From Nocardioides lijunqiniae (GTDB taxonomy: Bacteria > Actinomycetota > Actinomycetes > Propionibacteriales > Nocardioidaceae), in assembly GCF_015024225.1 (NCBI RefSeq), contig NZ_JACJGM010000006.1, positions 124,001-188,000 on the forward strand: a stretch of 64,000 nucleotides of DNA, given 5' to 3'. The notes under the pieces were generated by a model. It saw nothing but the letters and a program-made list of their open reading frames with translations. It was not told the DNA's origin and did no database searches. The position numbers were made by a program, and so were the translations under genes. Every line of letters starts with the position of its first letter. Within the stretch, counting starts at the first letter, position 1. Positions 49,046 through 57,814 of this stretch are shown piece by piece.

Positions 49046-49633
49046 ATGAGCATCCCCCACGGTCTTCTCGCCCTGCTGCGGCACGGCCCGATGTACGGCT
49101 ACCAGCTCCGCGCGGAGTTCGAGCACGCGACCGGGTCGACCTGGCCGCTCAACATCGGCCAGGTCTACTCCACGTTGACCCGGCTGGAGCGCGACGGGCT
49201 GATCGAGCCCCAGGCCACCGACGACGAGGGGCGCCAGCGCTACGCGCTCACCGCCGCCGGCGTCAGCACGCTGGGTGAGTGGTTCGCCAAGCCGGTCACC
49301 CACGCGGACCGGCCTCGCGACGAGCTGGCGATCAAGCTGGCGCTCGCCTCGACGACACCCGGGCTCGACGTGCAGGCCATCGTCCAGACGCAGCGCGTGG
49401 CGACGATGCGTCGACTGCAGGACCTCACCCGGCTCAAGCAGGAGCCCGGCGACGTCGGCGGGCTGGCGTGGTCGCTGGTGCTCGACCACCTGCGCTTCTC
49501 CGCCGAGGCCGAGCTGCGCTGGCTCGACCACTGCGAGGGGGCACTGCTGAAGGCCGCCTCCGCCGAGCGGACCCGTCCGCCCGTCCTCGAGGACGCCGCC
49601 GCGCCCGAGCCGACCGAGGAGCGCGCCCGGTGA
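49046..49633 (+). CDS. PadR-family transcriptional regulator
   Basis: Regulator of 195 residues, PadR subfamily s2 by length. The winged helix is residues 1-85: MSIPHGLLALLRHGPMYGYQLRAEFEHATGSTWPLNIGQVYSTLTRLERDGLIEPQ, then wing and YALT. A C-terminal helical dimerisation domain follows (RPRDELAIKLALAS ... WLDHCEGALLKA). It probably represses the ABC transporter genes with which it overlaps (GTGA) and is induced by the exported compound, as in LmrR-like systems. It starts directly after the 28-bp palindrome and has no ribosome site, which suggests leaderless translation. Confidence 0.88.
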   Translation: MSIPHGLLALLRHGPMYGYQLRAEFEHATGSTWPLNIGQVYSTLTRLERDGLIEPQATDDEGRQRYALTAAGVSTLGEWFAKPVTHADRPRDELAIKLALASTTPGLDVQAIVQTQRVATMRRLQDLTRLKQEPGDVGGLAWSLVLDHLRFSAEAELRWLDHCEGALLKAASAERTRPPVLEDAAAPEPTEERAR

Positions 49634-50343
49634 ACGCCCTCGACCTGCACCAGGTGGACCGCATCCACGGCCAGGGCAACGCCGCCGTGCACGCGCTGCG
49701 CGGCCTGACCATCCACGTGGCGGCCGGCGAGCTCGTCGCCGTGATGGGCCCCAGCGGCTCCGGCAAGTCGACCCTGCTCAACCTCGCCGGAGGGCTCGAC
49801 CGGGCCACCGCCGGCAGCGTCAAGGTGGACGGGGTCGAGCTCGGCGACCTCAGCCCGAAGGAGCTGGCGCGCCTGCGCCGCCACAAGGTCGGCTACGTCT
49901 TCCAGGACCTCAACCTGATCCCGGCGCTCACCGCGGCCGAGAACGTCTCGCTGCCCCTCGAGCTGGACGGCGTACGGCGTCGTCCGGCACGGGCCGCGGC
50001 GGAGGCGGCGCTGGCCGAGGTGGGCCTGGTCGACCTCGCCGACCGGCTGCCGGCGGACATGTCCGGCGGGCAGCAGCAGCGGGTGGCGATCGCCCGCGCC
50101 GTGGTCGGCGATCGCTCGCTCATCCTGGCCGACGAGCCCACCGGAGCCCTCGACTCCGAGACCGGCGAGCAGGTCATGCGGCTGCTGCGCGACCGTTGCG
50201 CCGCCGGCGTGGCGACGCTCCTGGTGACGCACGACGCCGCGCACGCGGCCTGGGCCGACCGGATCGTGTTCCTGCGCGACGGCGCCGCGGTGGACGACAC
50301 GGGCGCACGGCCCGTGGCCGAGTCGCTCCTGACGGGCGCGTGA
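49630..50343 (+). CDS. ABC transporter ATP-binding protein (MacB/LolD type)
   Basis: ATPase of 237 residues of a FtsX-type ABC exporter. Walker A GPSGSGKST (about 40-48), Q-loop YVFQDLNLIPALTAAENV, signature MSGGQQQRVAIARAV, Walker B LILADEPTGALDS and H-loop LLVTHD are all intact. It powers the permease encoded next, which it overlaps by one base. The GTG start at 49630 overlaps the PadR stop. Cargo unknown; regulators and pairs of this kind often serve in peptide-antibiotic or lipid export. Confidence 0.92.
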   Translation: MNALDLHQVDRIHGQGNAAVHALRGLTIHVAAGELVAVMGPSGSGKSTLLNLAGGLDRATAGSVKVDGVELGDLSPKELARLRRHKVGYVFQDLNLIPALTAAENVSLPLELDGVRRRPARAAAEAALAEVGLVDLADRLPADMSGGQQQRVAIARAVVGDRSLILADEPTGALDSETGEQVMRLLRDRCAAGVATLLVTHDAAHAAWADRIVFLRDGAAVDDTGARPVAESLLTGA

Positions 50344-52913
50344 TGGCCCGGCTGGCGCGCTGGCGCCCCGCCCTGCGCATGGCCTGGCGCGACCTGCTGC
50401 AGCACCCCCTGCGCACCGTCGTCGTCACGGTGCTCGTCGCGCTGCCGGTCGCGGCGGCCGTCGTGGTCTCGACCGTGACCGCCACCACCGACTACTACTC
50501 CCCCAACACGACCGTCCGCTTCCTGGGCGCCGCCGACGCCGCACTGGAGGTCACCCCGCATCCTCGCGTGAGGGTGGCGACGCTGGACCGCGGCCGGTAC
50601 GTCGAGTGGACCGCCCCTCGCCGTGCCCGCGACGTCGAGCGCGATGCCACGCAGGTGGACGTCGCGGCACTGCTGCCCGAGGGCTCGAGGGTGACCCGCG
50701 TCGGTCGGTCGGTCGTGCCGCTCGCGATCGGAGGGCGGCTGGACGCCGACGTCCTCGACCTCGACGACCCCCTGACCCGAGGCCTGGCCGTCCTGGAGTC
50801 CGGTCGCGCGCCGACGAGCGGCGGGGAGGTCGCAGTGGATCGGCTGCTCGCCGACGAGCTCGACCTGCTCGACGGCGACCGCCTCGCCGCCGACGCCACG
50901 CTGAGCACCCTGCGCGGCGACCTCGAGGTCGTCGGCGTGCTCGAGCCGGACCCGGACGCCGCCAGCGAGGCGGCGCCGCTGGTGCTGCCCCCGGTGCGCC
51001 TCGACGCGCGCCCGGACTCCCGGTCCATGGTGCGCTACCTGGTCGACCTCCCCGAGCTCACCAGCGCGCAGGGACAGGCCCTCCAGGCGGACCTGGCCGC
51101 CCACGGTGTGTCCGCCCAGCTCCGGGACGCCACCGAGCACCCCGACGCCTGGGGCCTGGAAGAGCCGTTGCCCTCGCCGGTGGAGCCGACCGCCGTCGCC
51201 GCCGGTGCGCTGGTCATCGGGATCGGTCTGATCGAGGTGCTGGTCCTCGTGGGCTCCGCCTTCGCCGTCGGCGCCCGTCGTCAGACCCGCACGCTCGGCC
51301 TGGTGATGGCCTCCGGCGGGACTCCGGCCGATGTACGGCGCACGGTCCTGGCGCAGGGCCTGTGGATCGGGGTCGCGGCCGCGGCGCTCGGCACCGGCGC
51401 CGGTCTGCTCTCACTGCTGCTGGGCCGGGACCCGATCGCGTCCCTCGCCGGTCAGCGGCTCTCCGTCTACTCCTTCTCGCCGGGCACGATCGCGGCCGTC
51501 GCGCTGCTCGGCGTGGCGTCCGCCGTCGCGGCGGCGGCCATCCCCGCCTGGGGCGTGGGACGGATGACGGCGGCCGAGTCCCTCGACGGCCACGTCGCGA
51601 CCGCCTCCCGCGGGCGCCGCGGCGGCCGGCTGCGCGGACCGGCCCTGGCGCTCCTGGGCAGCGGCGGTATTGGGCTCACGCTGAGCGGCTGGTGGATCTC
51701 GCGCGAGTTCGCAGCCGACGCGGCGACGCCGTCGACCCTGCCCGTGGCGGCGGGGGGCCTGAGCGCGGTCGTGCTCCTGCTGGGGGCGATCCTGGCGACG
51801 CCGTTCCTCGTCGACCTCCTCGGGGCGCGCGCCGACCGGGGCTGGCTGCCGTGGCGCCTTGCCGTGCGCGACGTGGCGCGGCACCGCGGCCGGACGACCG
51901 CCGCGGTGCTCGGGATCGGCATCGTGGTGACGGGAGCCGTGTTCGCCGGCTTCGGGGTCTCCGCCAACGCCGCGCTGCAGGAGGTCGACGAGCCGCTGGT
52001 GCCCGCCGGGACCGCGGAGCTCTACCTCTCGGCAGGTCAGCTCCGCGACCCCGACGCCCTCGCTCGGGTGCGGACGGCGGCCGCCGAGATCGTCGGGGCC
52101 GAGGGCCTCGTCGTCGCGCAGGAGGCACGGATCGGGCGGCGCCCGGTGACCGACAACCGGGGCGGGACCTACTCGATCGTGGACGACCGGTTCCTCGAGG
52201 TGATGGGTCTGCCGGACTCGGCTCGCCGCGACCTCGCCGACGGCAAGGCGCTCGTGGTGGGGCCGAGCTCGCTGCGCGACGGCGAGGTGCGCGCCGTGGT
52301 GGGCCCGCGCCGCGACCGGGTCCTCGACGAGCGCATCCCCGGCGTGCAGGTGCGACCGGGCTTCCTGGCCATGCCGAGCTCGGTGTGGATCTCAACGGAC
52401 ACCGCGGACCGCCTGGGGATGCGCGGGGTACCGATGAGCGCCTTCCTGCACGCCGACCACGACCTCGACCGGGAGTCGCTGGAACGGCTGGCGTTCCACG
52501 GCATTCACGCCGACGGGGACGAGCCCCAGGGACCGGTCGACCCCCGGCTCATCCTGGGCGGCGCAGGTGGCGTCCTGCTCGCGACCTGCCTGGTCGTCGG
52601 GATGATCGTGGCCCTCTCCGCCTCCGAGGGCCGCGGCGACACCGCCACGCTCGCGGCGGTGGGCGCCCCTCCGTGGACGCGTCGGGCCACGAGCGCCGGG
52701 CAGGCGCTGGCCGTCGGCTCCCTGGGAGCCGGCCTCGGGCTGCTGCTCGGCGCCGCCGGCGGTGCCAGCCTGCTGCAGCTGGTCGGCACGCCGGGGACTC
52801 CTGTCCCCTGGGCCGGCCTGGCCGTCGTCGTGGCCGGCGTGCCGCTGCTCTCGACCGCCGTCGGCTGGCTCGTCACCCCGACCCGGCTGTCACTGACGAG
52901 GCGCACCGGATGA
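50343..52913 (+). CDS. FtsX-like ABC permease
   Basis: Membrane component of 856 residues. There is an N-terminal helix (about 22-45), a large external domain (about 50-260), three helices (about 270-420; [39 protein letters not shown] is the FtsX core), a second block of helices (to ~590), a second external domain and a final FtsX domain (about 735-850) with [28 protein letters not shown]. Two FtsX domains in one chain suggest it works as a monomer in the complex with the preceding ATPase dimer. Mechanotransmission-type export is expected. Substrate unknown. Confidence 0.88.
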   Translation: MARLARWRPALRMAWRDLLQHPLRTVVVTVLVALPVAAAVVVSTVTATTDYYSPNTTVRFLGAADAALEVTPHPRVRVATLDRGRYVEWTAPRRARDVERDATQVDVAALLPEGSRVTRVGRSVVPLAIGGRLDADVLDLDDPLTRGLAVLESGRAPTSGGEVAVDRLLADELDLLDGDRLAADATLSTLRGDLEVVGVLEPDPDAASEAAPLVLPPVRLDARPDSRSMVRYLVDLPELTSAQGQALQADLAAHGVSAQLRDATEHPDAWGLEEPLPSPVEPTAVAAGALVIGIGLIEVLVLVGSAFAVGARRQTRTLGLVMASGGTPADVRRTVLAQGLWIGVAAAALGTGAGLLSLLLGRDPIASLAGQRLSVYSFSPGTIAAVALLGVASAVAAAAIPAWGVGRMTAAESLDGHVATASRGRRGGRLRGPALALLGSGGIGLTLSGWWISREFAADAATPSTLPVAAGGLSAVVLLLGAILATPFLVDLLGARADRGWLPWRLAVRDVARHRGRTTAAVLGIGIVVTGAVFAGFGVSANAALQEVDEPLVPAGTAELYLSAGQLRDPDALARVRTAAAEIVGAEGLVVAQEARIGRRPVTDNRGGTYSIVDDRFLEVMGLPDSARRDLADGKALVVGPSSLRDGEVRAVVGPRRDRVLDERIPGVQVRPGFLAMPSSVWISTDTADRLGMRGVPMSAFLHADHDLDRESLERLAFHGIHADGDEPQGPVDPRLILGGAGGVLLATCLVVGMIVALSASEGRGDTATLAAVGAPPWTRRATSAGQALAVGSLGAGLGLLLGAAGGASLLQLVGTPGTPVPWAGLAVVVAGVPLLSTAVGWLVTPTRLSLTRRTG

Positions 52914-52971
52914 CGGCGGCATGACGGCCGGGTGCAGCCTCTCGCGGTCCTTGCCGTGCCACTATCACCGC

Positions 52972-54162
52972 GTGGACCTCCGCGCTTCCCGTCTGGCCGT
53001 CGCCGCCGCCTTCCTCAGCCAGGGGCTGGTGTTCATCAGCCTGACGACGCGGCTGCCCGACTACCAGGACGTCTGGGACCTCTCCGAGCTGCAGATCTCC
53101 CTGCTCCTGCTGATGATCGTGCTGCTGGCGGGCGTCGGGTCGGTCCTCGCCGAGCGGCTCGCCCGGGGCCGTGACTCCGCGTCGCTCCTGCGGCTCGGCC
53201 TGGGCCTCACGGTCGTCGCGGTGCCGATCCTGATGCTGGCGCCGGTCGTGGGCGCGTTCGTGGCCGGCCTGGCGGCGTACGGCGTGGCGCTGGGGATCGT
53301 CGACGCCACCACCAACATGCAGGCGGTGGCGGTCGAGCACGAGTACGGCCGCCCGATCCTGCCGTCGTTCCACGGCGCCTGGACGCTCGGCGGGATCCTC
53401 GGCGCCGCGCTGACGCTCGCCACGTCGCGGCTGCCGGTGGAGGTGGGCGCGGTGGCGGCCGTCGTTCCGCTGCTGGTGCTGTTCGGGCCGCTGCTCCCCC
53501 GCGTCGGCGACCCCCTGGCCGCTGCTGCCTCGGCGGCTGGCGCGGTGCCGTGGCGGCCGATCCTGCTGGTGGGGCTCGGGATGGTGCTCTTCTACATGGT
53601 CGACACCGCCGCGCAGACCTGGGGCTCGCTCTACCTCGACAACGTGATCGACACCCCCGAGGACCTGGTCGCGCTCGCGACCCTCCCCTACCTCGTGGCC
53701 AGCCTCGCGCTGCGCCTCGGCGGCGACCGCCTCGTGGTGTCGTACGGCGCCGTGTCGGTCATCCGCGTGGGCGCGGTCGTCTCGTCGCTGTCGCTGGCCG
53801 CCGTCGTCTTCGCCCCCAGCTGGCCGGTGGCGGTGCTCGGCTTCACCGTGCTCGGGGCCGGCGTCGCGGTCATCGCCCCGCTCTCCTACTCCGCCGCGGC
53901 GCGCATCGCCGGCGAGGGCCTCGACCCGCTCACGCGCCAGGCGCGCGTCGACGCCGTCATCGGGCGCTTCAACCAGTTCAACTACCTCGGCGCCCTCATG
54001 GGCGCCGTGCTCGTCGGCGCCGTCGGCCAGGACAACCTGCGCCTCGGCTTCGCCGTGCCCATGGTCCTGGTGCTGGCCCTGCTCCCGCTCGCTCGGGCGT
54101 TCGCGCCGGCGGCGGTCGGCGGCGGGGAGATTCGCCGGTCGACCGGCGAAACTGTCGCTTGA
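52972..54162 (+). CDS. MFS transporter with altered C-terminal tail
   Basis: Major-facilitator protein of 396 residues, 12 helices, of the group resembling fucose/sugar permeases (LAVAAAFLSQGLVFISLTTRLPDYQDVW at the start; IVDATTNMQAVAVEHEYGRPILPSFHGAWTLGGILGA in the middle). Substrate unknown. GTG 52972 is chosen since the first helix begins right after; ATG 52921 would add 17 residues of no transporter character. The last 12 codons (GEIRRSTGETVA) are encoded by the left inverted repeat that flanks the neighbouring endonuclease gene, so the original C-terminus was probably replaced by insertion. The core is intact. Confidence 0.82.
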   Translation: MDLRASRLAVAAAFLSQGLVFISLTTRLPDYQDVWDLSELQISLLLLMIVLLAGVGSVLAERLARGRDSASLLRLGLGLTVVAVPILMLAPVVGAFVAGLAAYGVALGIVDATTNMQAVAVEHEYGRPILPSFHGAWTLGGILGAALTLATSRLPVEVGAVAAVVPLLVLFGPLLPRVGDPLAAAASAAGAVPWRPILLVGLGMVLFYMVDTAAQTWGSLYLDNVIDTPEDLVALATLPYLVASLALRLGGDRLVVSYGAVSVIRVGAVVSSLSLAAVVFAPSWPVAVLGFTVLGAGVAVIAPLSYSAAARIAGEGLDPLTRQARVDAVIGRFNQFNYLGALMGAVLVGAVGQDNLRLGFAVPMVLVLALLPLARAFAPAAVGGGEIRRSTGETVA

Positions 54163-54188
54163 CCGCCATTCCTTGATGGCAGTTGGGC
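54124..54188 (+). repeat. Left inverted terminal repeat (65 bases) of the DUF559 element
   Basis: Matches the reverse complement of 55217-55281 at 56 of 65 positions by my alignment. Includes the perfect palindrome TTCGCCGGTCGACCGGCGAA. A second matching block AACTGCCGACAT lies 45 bases further in (54234-54245), at the same distance as on the right side. Confidence 0.8.
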
Positions 54189-54301
54189 CGGCAGCGAGAG
54201 GTGGTCGCGCTCAGCGAGTGTCGCTCGGCTGCGAACTGCCGACATCGCGGGCCTGTGGATGAGGTCTGCGGCATCGGGGTCGATGGGGGCACGCTGGACT
54301 C

Positions 54302-55186
54302 ATGGACCCGGTCGACGCGCTGCACCGTCTGGGTGGCATCGCGGGCATCGGGGAATGGCGGGCCCTGACCGCGCGGGCCGCCGCCCGGGACGCCCTCGAC
54401 GACGGCCGCGTCCTGCGGCTGAGAAGACACCAGGTGGCGCTGCCGGGATCCGACCTCGCTCGGCTGCGCGCCGCCGAGCTGGGCGGGACGGTCTCGCACC
54501 TCAGCGCGGCGCAGTCGTGGGGGTGGAAGCTGAAGACGGTGCCCGCCTTGCCGACGATCACGGTCCCGCGCGGAGCGCGCGGCGAGTCGACGGGCAGCGT
54601 CGAGCTTCGCTGGGGCCGGCTGCAGCCGGACGAGGTGGAGCACGGGGTCACCTCGCCCCTGCGCACCGTGGTCGACTGCAGCCGCGTCTACCCCTTCGAC
54701 GTCGCGCTCTGCGTCGCCGACTCCGCGCTGCGCTCGCACCTGGTGCACCAGGACGACCTCCTGGCAGCGGCCCGGCGCTCTCCTCGCACGGGACGAGCCA
54801 GGGCCGTCCGCGTCGCCGAGGCCGCGTCGGGGCTGGCGGCCAATCCGTTCGAGAGCGTGCTGAGAGCCATCGCGATCGATGTCCGGGGTCTGCGCCCTCG
54901 GCCCCAGGGCTGGATCGGCCAAGCCGGGCGCGTTGACCTGGTCGATGACCGGCTGATGATCGCCATGGAGGCCGACTCCTGGGAGCACCACGGCGACCAC
55001 GACGCGTTCAACCGCGACGTCCGCCGCTACGCGGAGTTCGCGTCACGCGGCTGGGTGGTCGTGCGCTTCCTGTGGGACGACGTCATGCGCAACCCCGAGC
55101 GCGTACGCCGCACGCTGACCGCGGTCGCCGCCGTACGCCGCCGCCAGCTGACCGCACCCATGTCGGCAGTTCAGCGCCAGGACTGA
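54302..55186 (+). CDS. AbiEi-antitoxin-like / DUF559 (VSR-fold) endonuclease protein
   Basis: Protein of 294 residues. The N-terminal part (about 1-70) resembles the winged-helix AbiEi antitoxin domain (ALHRLGGIAGIGEWRAL, then DGRVLRLRRHQVALPG). The C-terminal part (about 185-290) has the VSR-like endonuclease fold of DUF559: Glu in NPFESVLRAI, then GRVDLVDDRLMIAMEADSWEHHGDHDAFNRDVRRYAEFASRGWVVVRFLWDDV, with E-D-E-D acidic residues for metal. No AbiEii toxin gene is adjacent. Flanked by 65-base inverted repeats whose right copy includes its last codons. Likely a nuclease or defence remnant; mobility by this protein is not established. Confidence 0.75.
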   Translation: MDPVDALHRLGGIAGIGEWRALTARAAARDALDDGRVLRLRRHQVALPGSDLARLRAAELGGTVSHLSAAQSWGWKLKTVPALPTITVPRGARGESTGSVELRWGRLQPDEVEHGVTSPLRTVVDCSRVYPFDVALCVADSALRSHLVHQDDLLAAARRSPRTGRARAVRVAEAASGLAANPFESVLRAIAIDVRGLRPRPQGWIGQAGRVDLVDDRLMIAMEADSWEHHGDHDAFNRDVRRYAEFASRGWVVVRFLWDDVMRNPERVRRTLTAVAAVRRRQLTAPMSAVQRQD

Positions 55187-55216
55187 CGCCCTCACGCTCA
55201 GCACCTACCCTGCAGC

Positions 55217-55281
55217 GCCCAACTGCCGACGAGAAACGGCGGTCAAGGTCCAGTTTCGCCGGTCGACCGGCGAAACTCCCC
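55217..55281 (-). repeat. Right inverted terminal repeat (65 bases) of the DUF559 element
   Basis: Inverse of 54124-54188. Palindrome core GTTTCGCC through GGCGAAAC is perfect over 24 bases (55253-55276). Inner block ATGTCGGCAGTT at 55160-55171 overlaps the last codons of the gene. It ends six bases before the maoC stop. Confidence 0.8.
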
Positions 55282-55286
55282 CGGCG

Positions 55287-55820
55287 TCAGGCCTCCGCGG
55301 GCCCGGGCCAGAACTTGTCGGGCTGGGGGACGGGGCGGCCGGGCTGCTCGCCGCCGCGCTCGGTGAGGTAGCTGTCCTTGGGCACCATCACCTTGCGGCG
55401 GAAGATGCACACGACCTTGCCGTCCTGGTTGTATCCGATGGTCTCGACGTGGACGACGCCCCGGTCGTCCTTCGACCTCGACTCCCACTTGTCGAGCACG
55501 GTGGTCTCGCCGTAGAGGGTGTCGCCGTGGAAGGTCGGCGCGACGTGGCGCAGCGACTCGATCTCGAGGTTGGCGATCGCCTTGCCCGAGATGTCGGGCA
55601 CGGACATGCCGAGCAGGATCGAGTAGACGTAGTTGCCGACGACGACGTTCCTGCCGAACTGCGTGGTCGACTCCGCGTAGTTGCTGTCCAGGTGCAGCGG
55701 GTGGTGGTTCATCGTGAGCAGGCAGAACATGTGGTCGTCGAACTCGGTGACCGTCTTGCCCGGCCAGTGCTTGTAGGTCGCACCGACCTCGAACTCCTCG
55801 TAGCTGCGTCCGAACTGCAC
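55287..55820 (-). CDS. MaoC-family (R)-hydratase / hot-dog protein
   Basis: Hot-dog fold protein of 177 residues, MaoC dehydratase family, acting on acyl-CoA esters (enoyl-CoA hydration or beta-methylmalyl-CoA-type dehydration). The catalytic segment reads NHHPLHLDSNYAEST, with Asp and His as in the hydratase 2 motif (consensus N-x-I-H-x-D). GTG 55820 has GGAG at six-base spacing. It is monocistronic or followed by the repeat-flanked element; the right inverted repeat begins just past its stop. Fatty-acid or branched-chain metabolism is plausible, also given the acyl-CoA dehydrogenase at 60 kb. Confidence 0.82.
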   Translation of the reverse strand: MQFGRSYEEFEVGATYKHWPGKTVTEFDDHMFCLLTMNHHPLHLDSNYAESTTQFGRNVVVGNYVYSILLGMSVPDISGKAIANLEIESLRHVAPTFHGDTLYGETTVLDKWESRSKDDRGVVHVETIGYNQDGKVVCIFRRKVMVPKDSYLTERGGEQPGRPVPQPDKFWPGPAEA

Positions 55821-55890
55821 GTGTCACTCCTCGGGCTCGACGATGTCGGGCCCGATTCTGGCAGGCCGCCCGCTCAGGCGAGTACGGCGG

Positions 55891-56073
55891 TCAGGAGCCG
55901 CCGCCGCCGGCCTTGCGCCGGTGCATCTTCGGGGCGCCGCCCACGACCTCGGAGCCGTGCGCCTTCTCCGGCGTCGGGCCGTCCTGGTGGACCCCCTTCT
56001 CCTTGTCATTCTTCCGCTGCAGGGCCTCGCGCATCTTGGCCTTGATGTCGTCGTTGCTGCTCGCGTCCGTCAT
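55891..56073 (-). CDS. DUF5302 small protein
   Basis: Small hydrophilic protein of 60 residues with the DUF5302 pattern: SSNDDIKAKMREALQRKNDKEKGVHQDGP, then EKAHGSEVVGGAPKMHRRKAGGGGS. Charged, probably disordered in its second half, no membrane segment. Function unknown; the family is widespread in actinobacteria. ATG 56073 starts it, with TGGAGCC about eight bases ahead. It precedes maoC on the same strand by 70 bases and is divergent from the lipoprotein gene. Confidence 0.82.
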   Translation of the reverse strand: MTDASSNDDIKAKMREALQRKNDKEKGVHQDGPTPEKAHGSEVVGGAPKMHRRKAGGGGS

Positions 56074-56113
56074 GGCTCCACCTTGGCACGCAGGTCCCAG
56101 GCCGTCGACCGGA

Positions 56114-56119
56114 TAACGT
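56114..56119 (+). promoter_or_regulatory. -10 box for leaderless lipoprotein transcript
   Basis: TAACGT ending six bases before ATG 56126; no Shine-Dalgarno is seen between them. Confidence 0.45.
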
Positions 56120-56125
56120 CGCCGG

Positions 56126-56668
56126 ATGCAACCGCGACGGGGCCTCGCGCGTCGGATCCCCATGCTGCGCACCCTCGTCCCGGTCCTCGCCGCCTCGCTC
56201 GTCCTCGTCGGCTGCGGCGCCGAGAACGAGCCCGACACCGCCCCCGACACCGCCTCCGACACCGCCTCGAGCCCGACGTCCGCGACTCCCAGCACGCCCG
56301 CCGCTGCGCCCACGGTCGGCACCTACCCCGAGTTCGAGCCCGAGGACTACACGTTCACGCTCGTGGTCTCGTGCTTCTGCGCCGACGCCGGCGTCCCGAT
56401 GCGCGTCACCGTGGTCGACGACGAGGTCACCGAGGCGGTCTACACGCGGGGCGGGCGCGGCGTGACCGACGGCGGGCCCGTGCCTCGCGCCCGCTGGACG
56501 ACCCTCGACGACGTCATCGCGGCCGCCAACGACACCGGCGCCGAGAAGGTCGAGGTCGACTGGCCCGCGGGCCAGGACCACCCGAGCTCGGTCAGCGTCG
56601 ACACCAGCACCCGCATCGCCGACGAGGAGGTCGGCTACGCCGTCTCCGACGTCGTCGTGGGCGGGTAG
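56126..56668 (+). CDS. Lipoprotein with DUF6174-like domain
   Basis: Exported lipoprotein of 180 residues. A basic N-terminus (QPRRGLARR) leads to a hydrophobic stretch and lipobox LVLVGC, then a Thr/Asp/Pro/Ala linker (about 32-65). The domain PEFEPEDYTFTLVVSCFCADAGVPMRVTVVDDEVTEAVY followed by TLDDVIAAAND resembles the DUF6174 family, a small beta-rich unit of unknown function. ATG 56126 fits the -10 box; ATG 56162 is an alternative start that keeps the lipobox. Confidence 0.72.
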   Translation: MQPRRGLARRIPMLRTLVPVLAASLVLVGCGAENEPDTAPDTASDTASSPTSATPSTPAAAPTVGTYPEFEPEDYTFTLVVSCFCADAGVPMRVTVVDDEVTEAVYTRGGRGVTDGGPVPRARWTTLDDVIAAANDTGAEKVEVDWPAGQDHPSSVSVDTSTRIADEEVGYAVSDVVVGG

Positions 56669-56697
56669 CGCACCTGGGAGGGCGGGCTCCCGGCTAC
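56665..56697. terminator. Convergent-end inverted repeat holding both stop codons
   Basis: GTAGC ... GCTAC with both TAG stops in the arms, plus inner GGGAG / CTCCC. Probable bidirectional terminator. Confidence 0.45.
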
Positions 56698-57725
56698 TCG
56701 ACGTCCGTGGGCACGCCGTGGCCGACCGAGGTGCCGACGACGCGGCGCTCACCGCCCGGCCAGGTCTCCAGCACCACCAGGAACTCGTGGTCGCTCTCCG
56801 GCGTCCGCCGCGTCGGCTCGAGGAACAGGTGGGCGAACGGCGCCGAGTGCGTCGCCCGCTCCCCCAGCGCCTCGATGTCCGCGCGGACCCGGTCCTGCTC
56901 CGCGCGCTCGAGGTACTGCCACATCACGCTGTGCCACAGCACCGTCGTGGCACCCTCGGCCGGCTCCAGGCCGGCCACGAAGTCGCCCGCACCCTCACGC
57001 CGTACGACGGGCGGGTGCCGGTCGGCGATCGCGAAGGCGCCGCGCAGCCGCTCGTGCCGGTGGGTCTGGTCGGGCCAGACGTAGGCCGTGAGCACCAGGC
57101 GCCCCTCGGTCGTGCCCACGTCGACCGGCATCACGTCGCTGCCCAGGCGCTCGACGACCCGAGGCACCTCGCGCAGCGGCGGCTCCCCGGTCCACGCCGG
57201 GTCGAGCACGACGGGTGACTCCGCAGGACCCACGGACCCGGCCGGCGTGACGTAGCGGAACCGGTCGGCCAGCAGGTTGAGGCCGCCCGACGAGCCGATC
57301 TCGAAGAGCCGCACCGGGTGCGGCCACGGCAGCGCGAGCAGGCCCGCCATCAGCGCGGTGGCGCGGCCGACCTCGTTGGTCTGCGGCGGCCGGTCCAGCC
57401 ACTCGCGCACGGCGTCCGGCTCGTCCTCCAGCAGCTGCCGCAGGGCGAGCCACCCGGCCTCGGGCGCCCAGGTGCCGCCCACGCTGGGGTAGTACGCCGC
57501 CAGCGCGCCGGCCCGGCGCTCCAGGACGAGCCGGTGCACGCTGCCCAGCAGCCGCAGCGCCAGCCCGGAGGGCCCGGGGTCGTCCTCGTGGCCCGCGAGC
57601 ACAACGGCCGTGGGGCCGCCGGCGGCGACGTCGTCCGCGAGCCGCTCGCACAGCTCGGCGTACATCGGCGAGCCGAGGCTCGCGCAGGCAGGCGCCTGGC
57701 GACGCAGCGCGCTCTCGAGGTCCAT
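56694..57725 (-). CDS. DUF2332 family protein
   Basis: Protein of 343 residues in the actinobacterial/proteobacterial DUF2332 family. Conserved stretches are FEIGSSGGLNLLADRFRY (about 142-159), which looks like a Gly-rich nucleotide- or SAM-type loop, and VLWHSVMWQYLE (near 277). No membrane segment. It may be a methyltransferase-like protein but activity is unreported to my knowledge. ATG 57725 is chosen because the conserved domain begins here; GTG 57764 is an alternative with a Gly-rich lead. Confidence 0.78.
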   Translation of the reverse strand: MDLESALRRQAPACASLGSPMYAELCERLADDVAAGGPTAVVLAGHEDDPGPSGLALRLLGSVHRLVLERRAGALAAYYPSVGGTWAPEAGWLALRQLLEDEPDAVREWLDRPPQTNEVGRATALMAGLLALPWPHPVRLFEIGSSGGLNLLADRFRYVTPAGSVGPAESPVVLDPAWTGEPPLREVPRVVERLGSDVMPVDVGTTEGRLVLTAYVWPDQTHRHERLRGAFAIADRHPPVVRREGAGDFVAGLEPAEGATTVLWHSVMWQYLERAEQDRVRADIEALGERATHSAPFAHLFLEPTRRTPESDHEFLVVLETWPGGERRVVGTSVGHGVPTDVE

Positions 57726-57814
57726 CCCGGGGAGACTGCCACCACCGGCAGGCGTCCGGCTCACCGGGTCCGGCGCGGTCGGCTCACGCCGGTCGCGGCC
57801 TCACGCGCCCCGCG

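Noticed and set aside
54302..55186. Complete AbiE toxin-antitoxin pair
   Set aside because: Only the AbiEi-like N-terminal domain is present, fused to a DUF559 nuclease; no AbiEii nucleotidyltransferase toxin is adjacent.
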